This document shows, one piece after another, positions 1 through 5,725 of a stretch of DNA of 7,106 nucleotides. Under the pieces are notes generated by a model, which did no database searches, was not told the origin of the DNA, and was given only the letters and a program-made list of their open reading frames with translations. Position numbers and translations under genes: made by a program. The stretch comes from Oscillospiraceae bacterium. Lineage in GTDB: Bacteria; Bacillota; Clostridia; Oscillospirales; Oscillospiraceae. Location: positions 1 through 7,106 of the forward strand of contig WQVW01000083.1 of the NCBI GenBank assembly GCA_009785655.1, given 5' to 3'. The number at the start of each line of letters is the position of its first letter. The stretch's first letter is position 1.

Positions 1-1
1 C

Positions 2-685
2 TTTGCAGACGGTACAGTTAGGCCCGGGGCAACCATCACCAGAGCGCAAGTCGCAACGATATTCTTCCGTCTCATGTCAGACGCAGACCGGGCCGCGTTT
101 TGGCGGCAGGATAACCCGTACTCAGACGTTGAATTCACAAGCTGGTATAATAACGCCGTGTCCACGGTCAGTAACTTCGGTCTGTTCCGGGGCGGTCCGG
201 ACGGCACATTTCAACCGCATCGCGCTGTCACCAGGGCGGAACTTGCCGCGGTGTTAGCCAGATTTAAAGATATAAGTTACAGTGAATCCACGCAGTTTAA
301 CGACATTGACGGGCACTGGGCGCAAGGGTATATCAACGCCGCCGCCTTTCACAGATGGGTCCGGGGGATTGATGGCTCAGGCGGGGCATTTCTGCCGGAT
401 CAGCCTGTCACAAGAGCGGAAGCGGCGGCTATGATAAACCGCGCGCTTAACCGTCTGCCGGAGGGGACGCAGGATCTCCTATCCGATATGCGCGCCTGGC
501 CGGATAACGCGAACCAAAACACCTGGTACTATCTGTATATTCAGGAGGCGACTAACTCTCACTACTACGTGATGAAGGCCGACGGTATCCACGAGATGTG
601 GGTGCAAATCGTACTGCCGGAGCGGCCCTGGCATCTGCTGGAACGGCCGGATTCCAGGCCGCAGAATATATTTAGAGCGGGATAA
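2..685 (+). CDS. SLH-domain cell-surface protein, C-terminal part (5' end outside window)
   Basis: The reading frame is open from base 2, so the gene begins upstream; an internal ATG at 74 lies within the first SLH motif and is not the true start. Three S-layer-homology units are visible. The first is partial, with FADGTVRPG and ITRAQVA before residue 74 nt. The second is at about 119-271, with YSDV, GPDGTFQPH and VTRAELA. The third is at about 296-454, with FNDIDGHWA, FLPDQPVTRAEAA. Each carries the family's TRAE/TRAQ signature. SLH triplets are known to bind secondary cell-wall polymers and hold proteins on the surface of Gram-positive cells. About 75 further residues follow, rich in Trp and Tyr (AWPDN, TWYYLYIQEATNSH), and end in TAA at 683. 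The missing N-terminal part would hold the effector domain, so the specific function is unknown. A strong terminator follows 82 bases after the stop. Confidence 0.9.
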   Translation, partial: FADGTVRPGATITRAQVATIFFRLMSDADRAAFWRQDNPYSDVEFTSWYNNAVSTVSNFGLFRGGPDGTFQPHRAVTRAELAAVLARFKDISYSESTQFNDIDGHWAQGYINAAAFHRWVRGIDGSGGAFLPDQPVTRAEAAAMINRALNRLPEGTQDLLSDMRAWPDNANQNTWYYLYIQEATNSHYYVMKADGIHEMWVQIVLPERPWHLLERPDSRPQNIFRAG

Positions 686-766
686 TACTGTCAGATAGTT
701 TTTTATCTTTACGAATCAATTCAACATGTGAAAGGTCTTGCTTTATTTGAATTCCTTCTATCAAAT

Positions 767-808
767 AAAAGTGCCGCGATACCAGACAACGGTATCGCGG
801 CGCTTTTT
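767..808 (+). terminator. Rho-independent terminator of the SLH gene
   Basis: A 13-bp stem (771-783 with 791-803, one G·U pair) encloses a 7-base loop and is followed at once by five T. Four A precede the stem at 767-770, so it could also stop transcription arriving on the opposite strand. It closes the SLH transcript and separates it from the mobile-element debris to the right. Confidence 0.93.
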
Positions 809-1035
809 CAGCACGCCTGCACTGGGACATACACGATTCAGTTTATGGCTAGTTCACAATCCAGGTAAGCAACATCTGCTTCAATTCCGGCAAACGTGCG
901 GCAAGCGAGATAGTCCCATTATTTTTGGAGAGTTTTGTTAAAATATGCCAAAATTAAACAGCAGAAAAACCGATGTTAATATGGATGGATATCTGAAAAG
1001 ACAGAACAGATATGCTCAGTACATGGCATGACGGA
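809..1035. other. Region without a convincing gene
   Basis: No well-supported gene was found. On the - strand a 22-codon stretch (about 844-910, ending in a stop near 842) has a gene-like composition, with residues RTFAGIEADVAYL, but I do not recognise it. On the + strand an ATG at 945 opens a 28-codon frame to 1031, with GGAG about 14 bases upstream; it is Lys/Arg/Asn rich and unrecognised. The stretch ends where the recombinase fragment begins and may be further debris from the same integrated element. Confidence 0.4.
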
Positions 1036-1188
1036 TTAAACGGCTTTGAATATAGTCTTGACGAAAGGGGGTGCATTAACCGCAAAGTTTGCAAATTTCC
1101 ACCGAATCTCTATATGGTTATTCGGAAAGGCAAGCACCTTCTCAACCAAGGCATTAACAATATCTCTTGGCGATGCTACATCGTTTAT
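1036..1188 (-). pseudogene. Serine recombinase (resolvase/invertase type), C-terminal fragment
   Basis: On the - strand 50 codons are open and end in TAA (1036-1038). The peptide contains PRDIVNALVEKVLAFPNN followed by HIEIRWKFANF. This resembles the extreme C-terminal end of large serine recombinases from Clostridia, where an 'L(V/I)EK(V/I)' helix is followed by a strand of the type 'IEIxWKF' shortly before the stop. The catalytic N-terminal domain and the recombinase and zinc-ribbon domains are absent. At about 1188 the similarity stops and IS66 sequence begins on the opposite strand, so the gene was cut there by a rearrangement or insertion. The frame stays open for some codons beyond the junction, but these lie antisense to the IS66 coding sequence. 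Family assignment rests on recalled motifs only. Confidence 0.6.
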
Positions 1189-1399
1189 GGCTTGCAAACA
1201 CTCCGCGCGGCGCTAAGGCTAGTTCTATTTATGTTCAGCCTGATTGAAACCGCAAAGGAGAATGGGCTTGACCCCATTTAAGTATTTGACTCATGTGTTT
1301 TCCCGTGCGCCCAACTTGGATATTCGCAATAATCCCAATACCCTCGAATTTGTGCTACCCGCGTTTGTTCCCGATCACTGCAAAGCCTCTGTTTCGTGA
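1188..1399 (+). pseudogene. IS66-family transposase, frameshifted C-terminal remnant
   Basis: Three frames must be joined to read the protein. Positions 1188-1232 give WLANTPRGAKASSIY. After one extra base (1233), 1234-1275 give FSLIETAKENGLDP. After another extra base (1276), 1277-1396 give FKYLTHVFSRAPNLD and later LPAFVPDHCKASVS, ending in TGA at 1397. The run 'NTPRGAKAS...YSLIETAKENGL(D/N)P..YL' is a hallmark of the IS66 transposase C-terminus. Two single-base insertions and the missing N-terminal part (more than 400 residues in intact relatives) make it non-functional. The bases just after the stop, GGGGGATTTACGC (1401-1413), resemble the right terminal repeat of IS66 elements, which would place the element's edge near 1417. 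It is joined head-to-head with the recombinase fragment on its left and lies beside the decayed IS110 left end on its right. Confidence 0.8.
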
Positions 1400-1429
1400 C
1401 GGGGGATTTACGCTTTTATTTAACCCGCT

Positions 1430-1545
1430 CAAACCCCAAAAAGCTAGCGGTTTCAAAAGTTGCAAAGAAGCGCGGCCGGCTGCCGCGCCTCGTCCCGTAT
1501 CCTATTGTAGCAAGCTGGGGTTGCGGACTGCTACAACCGATCTTG
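1430..1545 (-). repeat. Decayed left end of an IS110-type element (second copy of the guide-RNA 5' region)
   Basis: Positions 1470-1515 match 3179-3224 at 41 of 46 bases in the same orientation. The shared block holds, on the - strand, an extended -10 box (TGCTACAAT; ATTGTA on + at 1504-1509) and a GC-rich hairpin (1467-1476 with 1482-1491). Weaker similarity continues on both sides, to near the CAAAC at 1546-1550 and to about 1430. Since 3179-3224 lies inside the left end of the intact IS110, this copy is read as the left end of a related, mostly lost element. An 8-bp inverted repeat (1505-1512 with 1529-1536) flanks the -10 box; the intact copy keeps a 5-bp version (3216-3220 with 3234-3238). 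No transposase remains attached to this copy. Confidence 0.6.
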
Positions 1546-1610
1546 CAAACCTGCTAACGCGTGTCAATACCCAAAGACTAAAAATGTTCCCAGTGGAAAA
1601 TGAGCATATG

Positions 1611-1654
1611 AAAATAGGCGGTCGGCGCGGGGGTATTCCGCAGTCTGCCGCCTA
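1611..1654 (-). terminator. Possible intrinsic terminator after the IS110 transposase
   Basis: Reading the - strand, a 7-bp stem (TAGGCGG at 1648-1654, CCGCCTA at 1615-1621) with further pairing possible inside the 26-base loop is followed by TTTT (1611-1614). It starts 25 bases after the transposase stop codon and would end that transcript inside the element. The large loop makes it weaker than the terminator at 767-808. Confidence 0.5.
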
Positions 1655-1678
1655 AGTCTTATCGTCGCGCACACACAG

Positions 1679-2926
1679 TTAGGATGCGTGGTTCGGCTCG
1701 TCAACAGTTATCGTTGCAGTCTGCTCTAACAAACACTCTCTAACTTTGCCATAATACCGGCGCAGAAATTTGTTTGACCCGGCGGTCATGTAAACATAAT
1801 AGTGCTTACCCTCGGCGCGCTTTTTACACATAAATTGATAAACCTCATCATCTTCCGGCTGATTCAACAGGAGCATAGTCATCACGCGAAACAAGGCGCG
1901 CCGAAGGTGCGGCGAACCGCGTTTGGAGATTTTACGCTCTTTCGATTCAAACTGGCCGGACTGATACGGCGGCGAGTCTAAACCGGCAAATGCTGTCAAG
2001 GCGCGTTTGCTGTGAAAACGGGCAACATCGCCGATTTCGGCAACAAGCTGCGGAGCAAGGATTTTGCCGACACCGGGCATAGCTAAGACCGTTTCATACT
2101 CTGGCAAAGACGAAGCAAGTCGGTTCATTTCGTTCTGAATCGTAAACACAGTCTCCAGAAGAGAATTAAGCTGTGAAACAGCTTGTGTAACTATTAGTTT
2201 CGTGGTATCATTTTTGGGAAATGTGGCTACTTGAACGCGAGCATGGTCATAAACTTTATCAACTTTGTCTGCGCTCCAGAGGCTATTTGTCTTCTTGCAC
2301 CACTTCCGGTAGCTTTCCGAAAAGGCACTGCGCGACACCCCGCAGACGCAATCGCGATGCCAGAAACGTTCCGCAAAATCAATCCATTTCTCGTGTCCGT
2401 TTGCTTTCGCCGCCGGAGGGAATACTTTGTTCACACCAGGGAACGATTGATCAAGCAACGCAATCAGATTGTTCTTTAGGGCAACCTCCATTTTTGTGTA
2501 CAAGCTTAGTTGGCGGTTGAGTTTTTTGATCTCCTGTCGGGTATTCTCTTGTTGATGAAACTGCGGAAGGCTCGTCCAATTCGTGAGGGCATAATTTGCG
2601 ATTTTTACTGCATCTTTTTTGTCGGTCTTTCCGCGCCAAATTGAGTTATTTCCGAAATCGTGAATCAGTTTGGCATGAACGACGCTGACGAAAAGACCAG
2701 CTTCTAACAAGACTGTTGCGACGGGCAGATAATATGCGCCTGTGTGTTCCATAACAATACGTACGCCTCCGTCGAGCGCGGTTAAAACCCGGACGAGTTT
2801 TTGCAATTCATCAGCGCTGTGTTCAACGTCATAAGGGATAGTTACAACTTCGCCGCCTGGACGCATCGTCGCGACTGTGCTTCTACCTTTTGATACGTCG
2901 ATACCGACGGCTGTGATGACTTCCAT
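1679..2926 (-). CDS. IS110-family transposase (DEDD/serine recombinase), 415 aa
   Basis: This is the transposase that excises and inserts the element, in the family with guide RNA. The N-terminal RuvC-like DEDD domain covers about residues 4-160. Its acidic residues appear as D10 (GIDVSK), E60 (MEHTGAY), D102 and D105 (KTDKKDA). The C-terminal Transposase_20 domain covers about 275-365, with the helix-hairpin-helix MPGVGKILA at 283-291 and FAGLDSPPYQSGQ. S338 in SKRGSPHLRRAL is the expected catalytic serine. Length is in the upper part of the usual 300-450 range, and no frameshift or stop interrupts it. I chose the ATG at 2926 because GGAGG lies 7 bases upstream and the protein then begins MEVITAVGIDVSK; an in-frame ATG at 2968 has no such site and would place it before the RBS. 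It is followed by a terminator-like hairpin. The copy looks potentially active. Confidence 0.96.
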   Translation of the reverse strand: MEVITAVGIDVSKGRSTVATMRPGGEVVTIPYDVEHSADELQKLVRVLTALDGGVRIVMEHTGAYYLPVATVLLEAGLFVSVVHAKLIHDFGNNSIWRGKTDKKDAVKIANYALTNWTSLPQFHQQENTRQEIKKLNRQLSLYTKMEVALKNNLIALLDQSFPGVNKVFPPAAKANGHEKWIDFAERFWHRDCVCGVSRSAFSESYRKWCKKTNSLWSADKVDKVYDHARVQVATFPKNDTTKLIVTQAVSQLNSLLETVFTIQNEMNRLASSLPEYETVLAMPGVGKILAPQLVAEIGDVARFHSKRALTAFAGLDSPPYQSGQFESKERKISKRGSPHLRRALFRVMTMLLLNQPEDDEVYQFMCKKRAEGKHYYVYMTAGSNKFLRRYYGKVRECLLEQTATITVDEPNHAS

Positions 2927-2933
2927 AATTAAT

Positions 2934-2938
2934 CCTCC
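2934..2938 (-). promoter_or_regulatory. Ribosome binding site fixing the transposase start
   Basis: GGAGG on the - strand, 7 bases before the ATG at 2926. It decides between this start and the upstream in-frame ATG at 2968. A weak promoter candidate (TTGAGT, 16 bases, TACATA) lies upstream on the - strand around 2950-2980 but is far from consensus. Confidence 0.8.
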
Positions 2939-3083
2939 AAGATAAAAATATGTAATTGTCCAACCCATTTACTCAACGCCGATACAATTTGCTCCGTTAC
3001 ACGAATGCACCAAGCCCGCAAAGAACTAAAGTTCTCAGGACGCAGCGATCCAACCTGCTAAACCGAACGCTACGCTGAGAGGA

Positions 3084-3102
3084 TTGGCTGACAGTCTGCC
3101 AA
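3084..3102 (-). repeat. 19-base imperfect palindrome inside the candidate guide RNA
   Basis: The ends TTGGC and GCCAA pair perfectly, with an A/A mismatch and a GAC-T-GTC centre. It lies between the two main hairpins of the candidate guide RNA and may be the closing stem of, or a spacer between, the target and donor loops. Confidence 0.4.
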
Positions 3103-3175
3103 CGAACGCATGGCTCAAGCAATGATCCGTCATACCAATTACCCTCCCATTGTAGCTTAGGCGTAAAGATGGAAC

Positions 3176-3200
3176 GAGGCACGGCCGGCTGCCGCGCCTC
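3176..3200 (-). repeat. GC-rich hairpin, 5' stem-loop of the candidate guide RNA
   Basis: A 10-bp stem (3176-3185 with 3191-3200) and a 5-base loop. As RNA from the - strand it is fully paired with one G·U. The copy at 1467-1491 has the same stem with its single G·U at a different pair. Read from the + strand these positions would be A·C mismatches, so the changes favour a structured RNA made from the - strand. Confidence 0.7.
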
Positions 3201-3212
3201 AACCCGTATTCC

Positions 3213-3221
3213 ATTGTAGCA
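3213..3221 (-). promoter_or_regulatory. Extended -10 promoter box for the candidate guide RNA
   Basis: The - strand reads TGC followed by TACAAT, an extended -10 element that needs no strong -35; none is seen at the right spacing. Start of transcription would be near 3205, just ahead of the GC-rich hairpin. The same box is conserved in the decayed copy (1504-1512). A 10-base piece of it, GCTACAATGG, recurs at 3147-3156. Confidence 0.5.
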
Positions 3222-3247
3222 AGCAATGTTTGCGCTACCGCACAAAC

Positions 3248-3392
3248 AATTTTGGAGAGTTCAGCCCGCTCGCCAAAATCTCTTGTTAGGGTGAACCCTA
3301 AGACCCTCTGCTGTGCATCCTGCGGACTCTAGTTTTCGCAAAGACATGAATAAATTGGAACTTTCTACTCATCCGGCACGTCTAAAATATCA
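3248..3392. other. Spacer between IS110 and the lipoprotein promoter
   Basis: No gene was found. The only clear structure is a perfect 6-bp hairpin with a 4-base loop (TTAGGG at 3286-3291, CCCTAA at 3296-3301) and no T-run after it. Confidence 0.4.
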
Positions 3393-3436
3393 TCGCAGTC
3401 ACAACATGTTTGTGCTATAATAAAAAAATAGAGGTG
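3393..3436 (+). promoter_or_regulatory. Promoter and ribosome binding site of the RCC1 lipoprotein gene
   Basis: A perfect -10 box TATAAT at 3416-3421 is preceded by TGC, making an extended -10; the -35 at the matching position (TCGCAG, 3393-3398) is poor. Transcription would begin near 3428, almost at the ribosome binding site GAGGTG (3431-3436), so the 5' leader is very short. The IS110 lies wholly upstream and does not separate promoter from gene. Confidence 0.65.
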
Positions 3437-3441
3437 ATGGT

Positions 3442-5604
3442 ATGCGTAGCAAGATGCTTTTATTGTCTTTAATAGTGTCGATAATAGGTTTGGTTTTGAG
3501 TGCTTGCGGCAACTCAGCGGCAAGAATTCCGTCCGTTCGCACAGAGGCGGACTGGGAGATTTCCGGCGAAGCGAAAACCTTTTCCTCGGGAGGAAGTTCA
3601 AGTTACGCGATACAGCCTGACGGCGCTCTGTGGGCTTGGGGCGCCAACCATTTTGGGCATCTTGGCGATGGTACGACCGAAGCCAGATTAAGCCCCATAA
3701 AAATCATGGAAGATGTTACCGCTGTTTCAGGAAGCGGATGGCATACAATGGCGATTAGAGCGGATGGAAGCCTATGGGCATGGGGACATAATCGCTCCAA
3801 AATGCTCGGCGATGGCACTCCCGAACACCGACATTCACCCGTGCGGATAATGGAGGATGTTACCGCAGTTTCTACTGGTTCGTCTCACACGCTGGCAATC
3901 AGAGCGGACGGCACACTCTGGGCTTGGGGCAGGAACTCGGAAGGGCAAGTCGGAAATGGCAATGTCACGTCGTGGGACGTGGGGGTACCTGAACCGGTGC
4001 AGATTATGGAAGATGTTGTTGCCGTTTCCGCCGGGGATTTTCATTCAATGGCGATTAGAAGAGACGGAAGCCTATGGGCGTGGGGACGCAATGATTACGG
4101 TCAACTTGGAAACGGCGAGGTCATGGAACATGACGGCACCGTACCGCATCCGATACGAATAATGGACAATGTTGCCGCCGTGTCCGCCGGGAGCAATCGC
4201 ACATTTGCAATCAGAACCGACGGAACTCTCTGGGCTTGGGGTCAAAGTCCGCTCGGCGCAACCGATGAAGAAACTCGAATTGAGCGCACTCCTCCGCAGT
4301 TCGGTATGCCAGGACCGGGGCCGATACCATATCATGTCCACTCCTCGCCTATACTGGTGATGGACAACGTGGCGTCTGTCGCGACAGGCGGTGACCGCGC
4401 GTTTGCAGTCAGATCCGATGGCAGTCTCTGGGCGTGGGGGCGCGGTCCTCTCGGCGATGGCACGCAAGTTGAGCGCGTTGAGCCTGTGAAGATAATGGAT
4501 GATGTTGCCGCTGTTTCGGTTAGCTACTCTAATGTGATGGCTGCCAAAACCGATGGCCGTTTGTTGATTTGGGGATCAAATCTGTCAGGACAACTCGGCA
4601 ACGGCACATCTTTACGAAGATTCGAGCCTGTACCAATCATGGATAACGTGACGGCTGTTTCGACAAGCTTTGGACACACAATGGCGATCAGAACCGACGG
4701 GAGCCTCTGGGGCTGGGGCGCTAATGAAGCCGGACAACTTGGCAACGGGGAAAACGGCTGGAATATTAGCCGTCCCGAACCGCAGAAAATAATGGAAGAA
4801 GTGGTCGCCGTTTCGACAGGTGGATTTAACGGTCATCACGGCGAAATGCTGGGAACTACGATGGCAATCAGAGTTGATGGTACGCTCTGGGGTTGGGGCG
4901 CTGGTCCGCTTGGTGACGGCAGTCGTGGAGGCAGCGACACACCTGTGAAAATCCTTGAGGATGTTATTGATGTTTCGTTCAATGGGTGGGCAACCTCACT
5001 GGCAATCGGAAGTGACGGAAGCCTGTACAGATGGGGCTATTTCGAGCAGGTCAGTTGGAATTGGAGTTACAGTCTCTATCCCGAAATAGTCGCAGACGGT
5101 GCGGAACGACTTTCCGGCACGCTTGCATTCATGAGCGACGGAAGCATATGGGGCGACTTTCCGGTGGATATTGAGATTGAGGATGTAAAAATTCTTAATG
5201 AGTGGGGCAATTTTCTCACGGCACTAAAAACCGATGGCACTCTCTGGATCGGGGAAGGTTCCCTCGAAAAAATCGCTGATAATGTCGCGTATGTCACTAC
5301 GTGTAGCGAGGGGCACATATTGATAATCGATAATGATAGTATTCTCTGGGATTTGGGGTGGCGCTGGCGCTTAAGCGAACCTGTGAAAATCATGGAAGAC
5401 GTGATTGCTGTTTCAGCAAGCGGCACAGGTAACGGAGAATATGCACTAGCGGTCACATCCGATGGCACACTCTGGGGTTGGGGAAATAACATCTTCGGTC
5501 AATTGGGTGACGGGACGAGTGAACGTGACCCGCCCGAACCTACACCGACTGTGGTAATGGAGAGTGTGATGTTTCCGTGCCGGGTTACGCTTAAATCGTG
5601 GTAA
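3442..5604 (+). CDS. RCC1-repeat lipoprotein, 720 aa, 14 repeats
   Basis: An exported, lipid-anchored protein folded as one or two beta-propellers. Residues 1-22 are a lipoprotein signal peptide: MRSKM, a hydrophobic core, and the lipobox LSAC with Cys22 as the acylated residue. From about residue 55 to 707 I count 14 units of the RCC1/ALF type, mostly 42-66 residues. The core pattern is 'AIRxDGSLWAWGxNxxGQLGDG...P(V/I)xIMxDVxAVSxGxxHTM'. Units 1-4 and 6-8 are regular. Unit 5 carries a Pro-rich insertion (about residues 280-300). Units 10-13 are degenerate and short, and unit 14 is regular again. RCC1 propellers are protein-binding platforms; in bacteria such secreted forms are common but seldom characterised, so no partner or enzyme activity is claimed. 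The start is fixed by GAGGTG 5 bases upstream and by the signal peptide. The gene stands alone: IS110 is upstream on the other strand and a convergent tRNA is downstream. Confidence 0.93.
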   Translation: MRSKMLLLSLIVSIIGLVLSACGNSAARIPSVRTEADWEISGEAKTFSSGGSSSYAIQPDGALWAWGANHFGHLGDGTTEARLSPIKIMEDVTAVSGSGWHTMAIRADGSLWAWGHNRSKMLGDGTPEHRHSPVRIMEDVTAVSTGSSHTLAIRADGTLWAWGRNSEGQVGNGNVTSWDVGVPEPVQIMEDVVAVSAGDFHSMAIRRDGSLWAWGRNDYGQLGNGEVMEHDGTVPHPIRIMDNVAAVSAGSNRTFAIRTDGTLWAWGQSPLGATDEETRIERTPPQFGMPGPGPIPYHVHSSPILVMDNVASVATGGDRAFAVRSDGSLWAWGRGPLGDGTQVERVEPVKIMDDVAAVSVSYSNVMAAKTDGRLLIWGSNLSGQLGNGTSLRRFEPVPIMDNVTAVSTSFGHTMAIRTDGSLWGWGANEAGQLGNGENGWNISRPEPQKIMEEVVAVSTGGFNGHHGEMLGTTMAIRVDGTLWGWGAGPLGDGSRGGSDTPVKILEDVIDVSFNGWATSLAIGSDGSLYRWGYFEQVSWNWSYSLYPEIVADGAERLSGTLAFMSDGSIWGDFPVDIEIEDVKILNEWGNFLTALKTDGTLWIGEGSLEKIADNVAYVTTCSEGHILIIDNDSILWDLGWRWRLSEPVKIMEDVIAVSASGTGNGEYALAVTSDGTLWGWGNNIFGQLGDGTSERDPPEPTPTVVMESVMFPCRVTLKSW

Positions 5605-5605
5605 C

Positions 5606-5643
5606 GTCAGAGAGGCAGGCACTTCCGTCACCCGCCTCTCGAC
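5606..5643 (+). terminator. Hairpin just after the lipoprotein gene, possible terminator
   Basis: GTC-(A)-GAGAGGC (5606-5616) pairs with GCCTCTC-GAC (5634-5643), giving 10 bp with one bulged base, starting 2 bases after the stop codon. No T-run follows, so it may stop transcription weakly, depend on Rho, or protect the 3' end. Confidence 0.4.
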
Positions 5644-5654
5644 TGTGCTAATAC

Positions 5655-5724
5655 AATAAAAACACAAATCCGAACGCCTCGACGACTGCTTTGACAGCCA
5701 GCGAGGGGTTCGGATTACTCGTGT
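5655..5724 (-). terminator. Rho-independent terminator of tRNA-Arg
   Basis: On the - strand, immediately after the CCA end, AACAC and AATCCGAAC pair with GTTCGGATT and GTGTT (main arms 5708-5716 and 5667-5675). CTCG/CGAG pairing continues inside, and the stem is followed by TTTATT. The long arm and T-rich tail are convincing, and its position fits the end of a single-gene tRNA transcript. It also separates this transcript from the convergent lipoprotein gene. Confidence 0.8.
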
Positions 5725-5725
5725 T

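Larger units (their letters stand above)
3020..3206 (-). ncRNA. Candidate IS110 bridge (guide) RNA
   Basis: This non-coding left end shows the order of parts described for IS110 bridge RNAs. An extended -10 box (TGCTACAAT, 3213-3221) is followed by a 5' hairpin of 10 bp with a 5-base loop (3176-3200). Then comes a segment of about 100 bases with weaker pairing. Next is a second hairpin, whose 8-bp stem (3040-3047 with 3068-3075) holds a 20-base loop (3048-3067). A small hairpin, AGAAC-TTTA-GTTCT, lies at 3022-3035. The 20-base loop contains TTAGCAGGTT, identical to the - strand sequence at the element's right end (1548-1557), as expected for a donor guide. Known family fact: IS110-group transposases use an RNA from the 5' non-coding end to pair with donor and target DNA. 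Ends are approximate, and transcription is inferred from structure and promoter only. Confidence 0.55.
1546..3247 (-). mobile_element. IS110-family insertion sequence, apparently complete
   Basis: The element consists of a 321-bp non-coding left end (2927-3247), a transposase gene (1679-2926), and a 128-bp right end (1551-1678). Boundaries are inferred. The pentamer CAAAC (GTTTG on the - strand) occurs at both proposed edges, 1546-1550 and 3243-3247, and may contain the short core shared by donor and target. IS110 elements have no terminal inverted repeats and make no long target duplication, so edges cannot be read from such marks. A long left end upstream of the transposase is typical of the IS110 group, in which the guide RNA lies 5' of the gene. 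The right side abuts the decayed left end of a relative. An exact edge call needs an empty-site comparison. Confidence 0.6.

Noticed and set aside
923..934. 12-mer TTTTGGAGAGTT repeated at 3250-3261
   Set aside because: One or two 12-mer matches are expected by chance in 7 kb, and the flanks do not align, so it is not taken as an insertion duplication.
945..1031. 28-codon + strand frame starting MPKLNSRK
   Set aside because: It is very short, unrecognised, has a poorly spaced GGAG, and lies in debris. Kept only as a remark under the 809-1035 region.
1012..1281. 89-codon + strand open frame
   Set aside because: Its first half is antisense to the recombinase fragment and its last 14 codons are one frame of the IS66 remnant; it is a chance join with no ribosome binding site.
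1293..1655. 120-codon + strand open frame
   Set aside because: It runs through the IS66 tail in the wrong frame, then through the decayed IS110 left end and the right end of the intact element. It has no protein-like pattern.
2997..3245. 82-codon - strand open frame
   Set aside because: It covers the hairpins of the candidate guide RNA, has no ribosome binding site, and has a composition unlike a protein. Similar frames are a usual by-product of such left ends.
3603..5492. Several - strand open frames within the lipoprotein gene
   Set aside because: They are antisense shadows of the RCC1 repeats; they repeat because the gene repeats, and none has a start signal.
3640..5500. Regular repeats that might suggest a CRISPR or DNA repeat array
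   Set aside because: The repeats are in frame, vary at third codon positions and in length, and encode RCC1 units; there are no uniform spacers.
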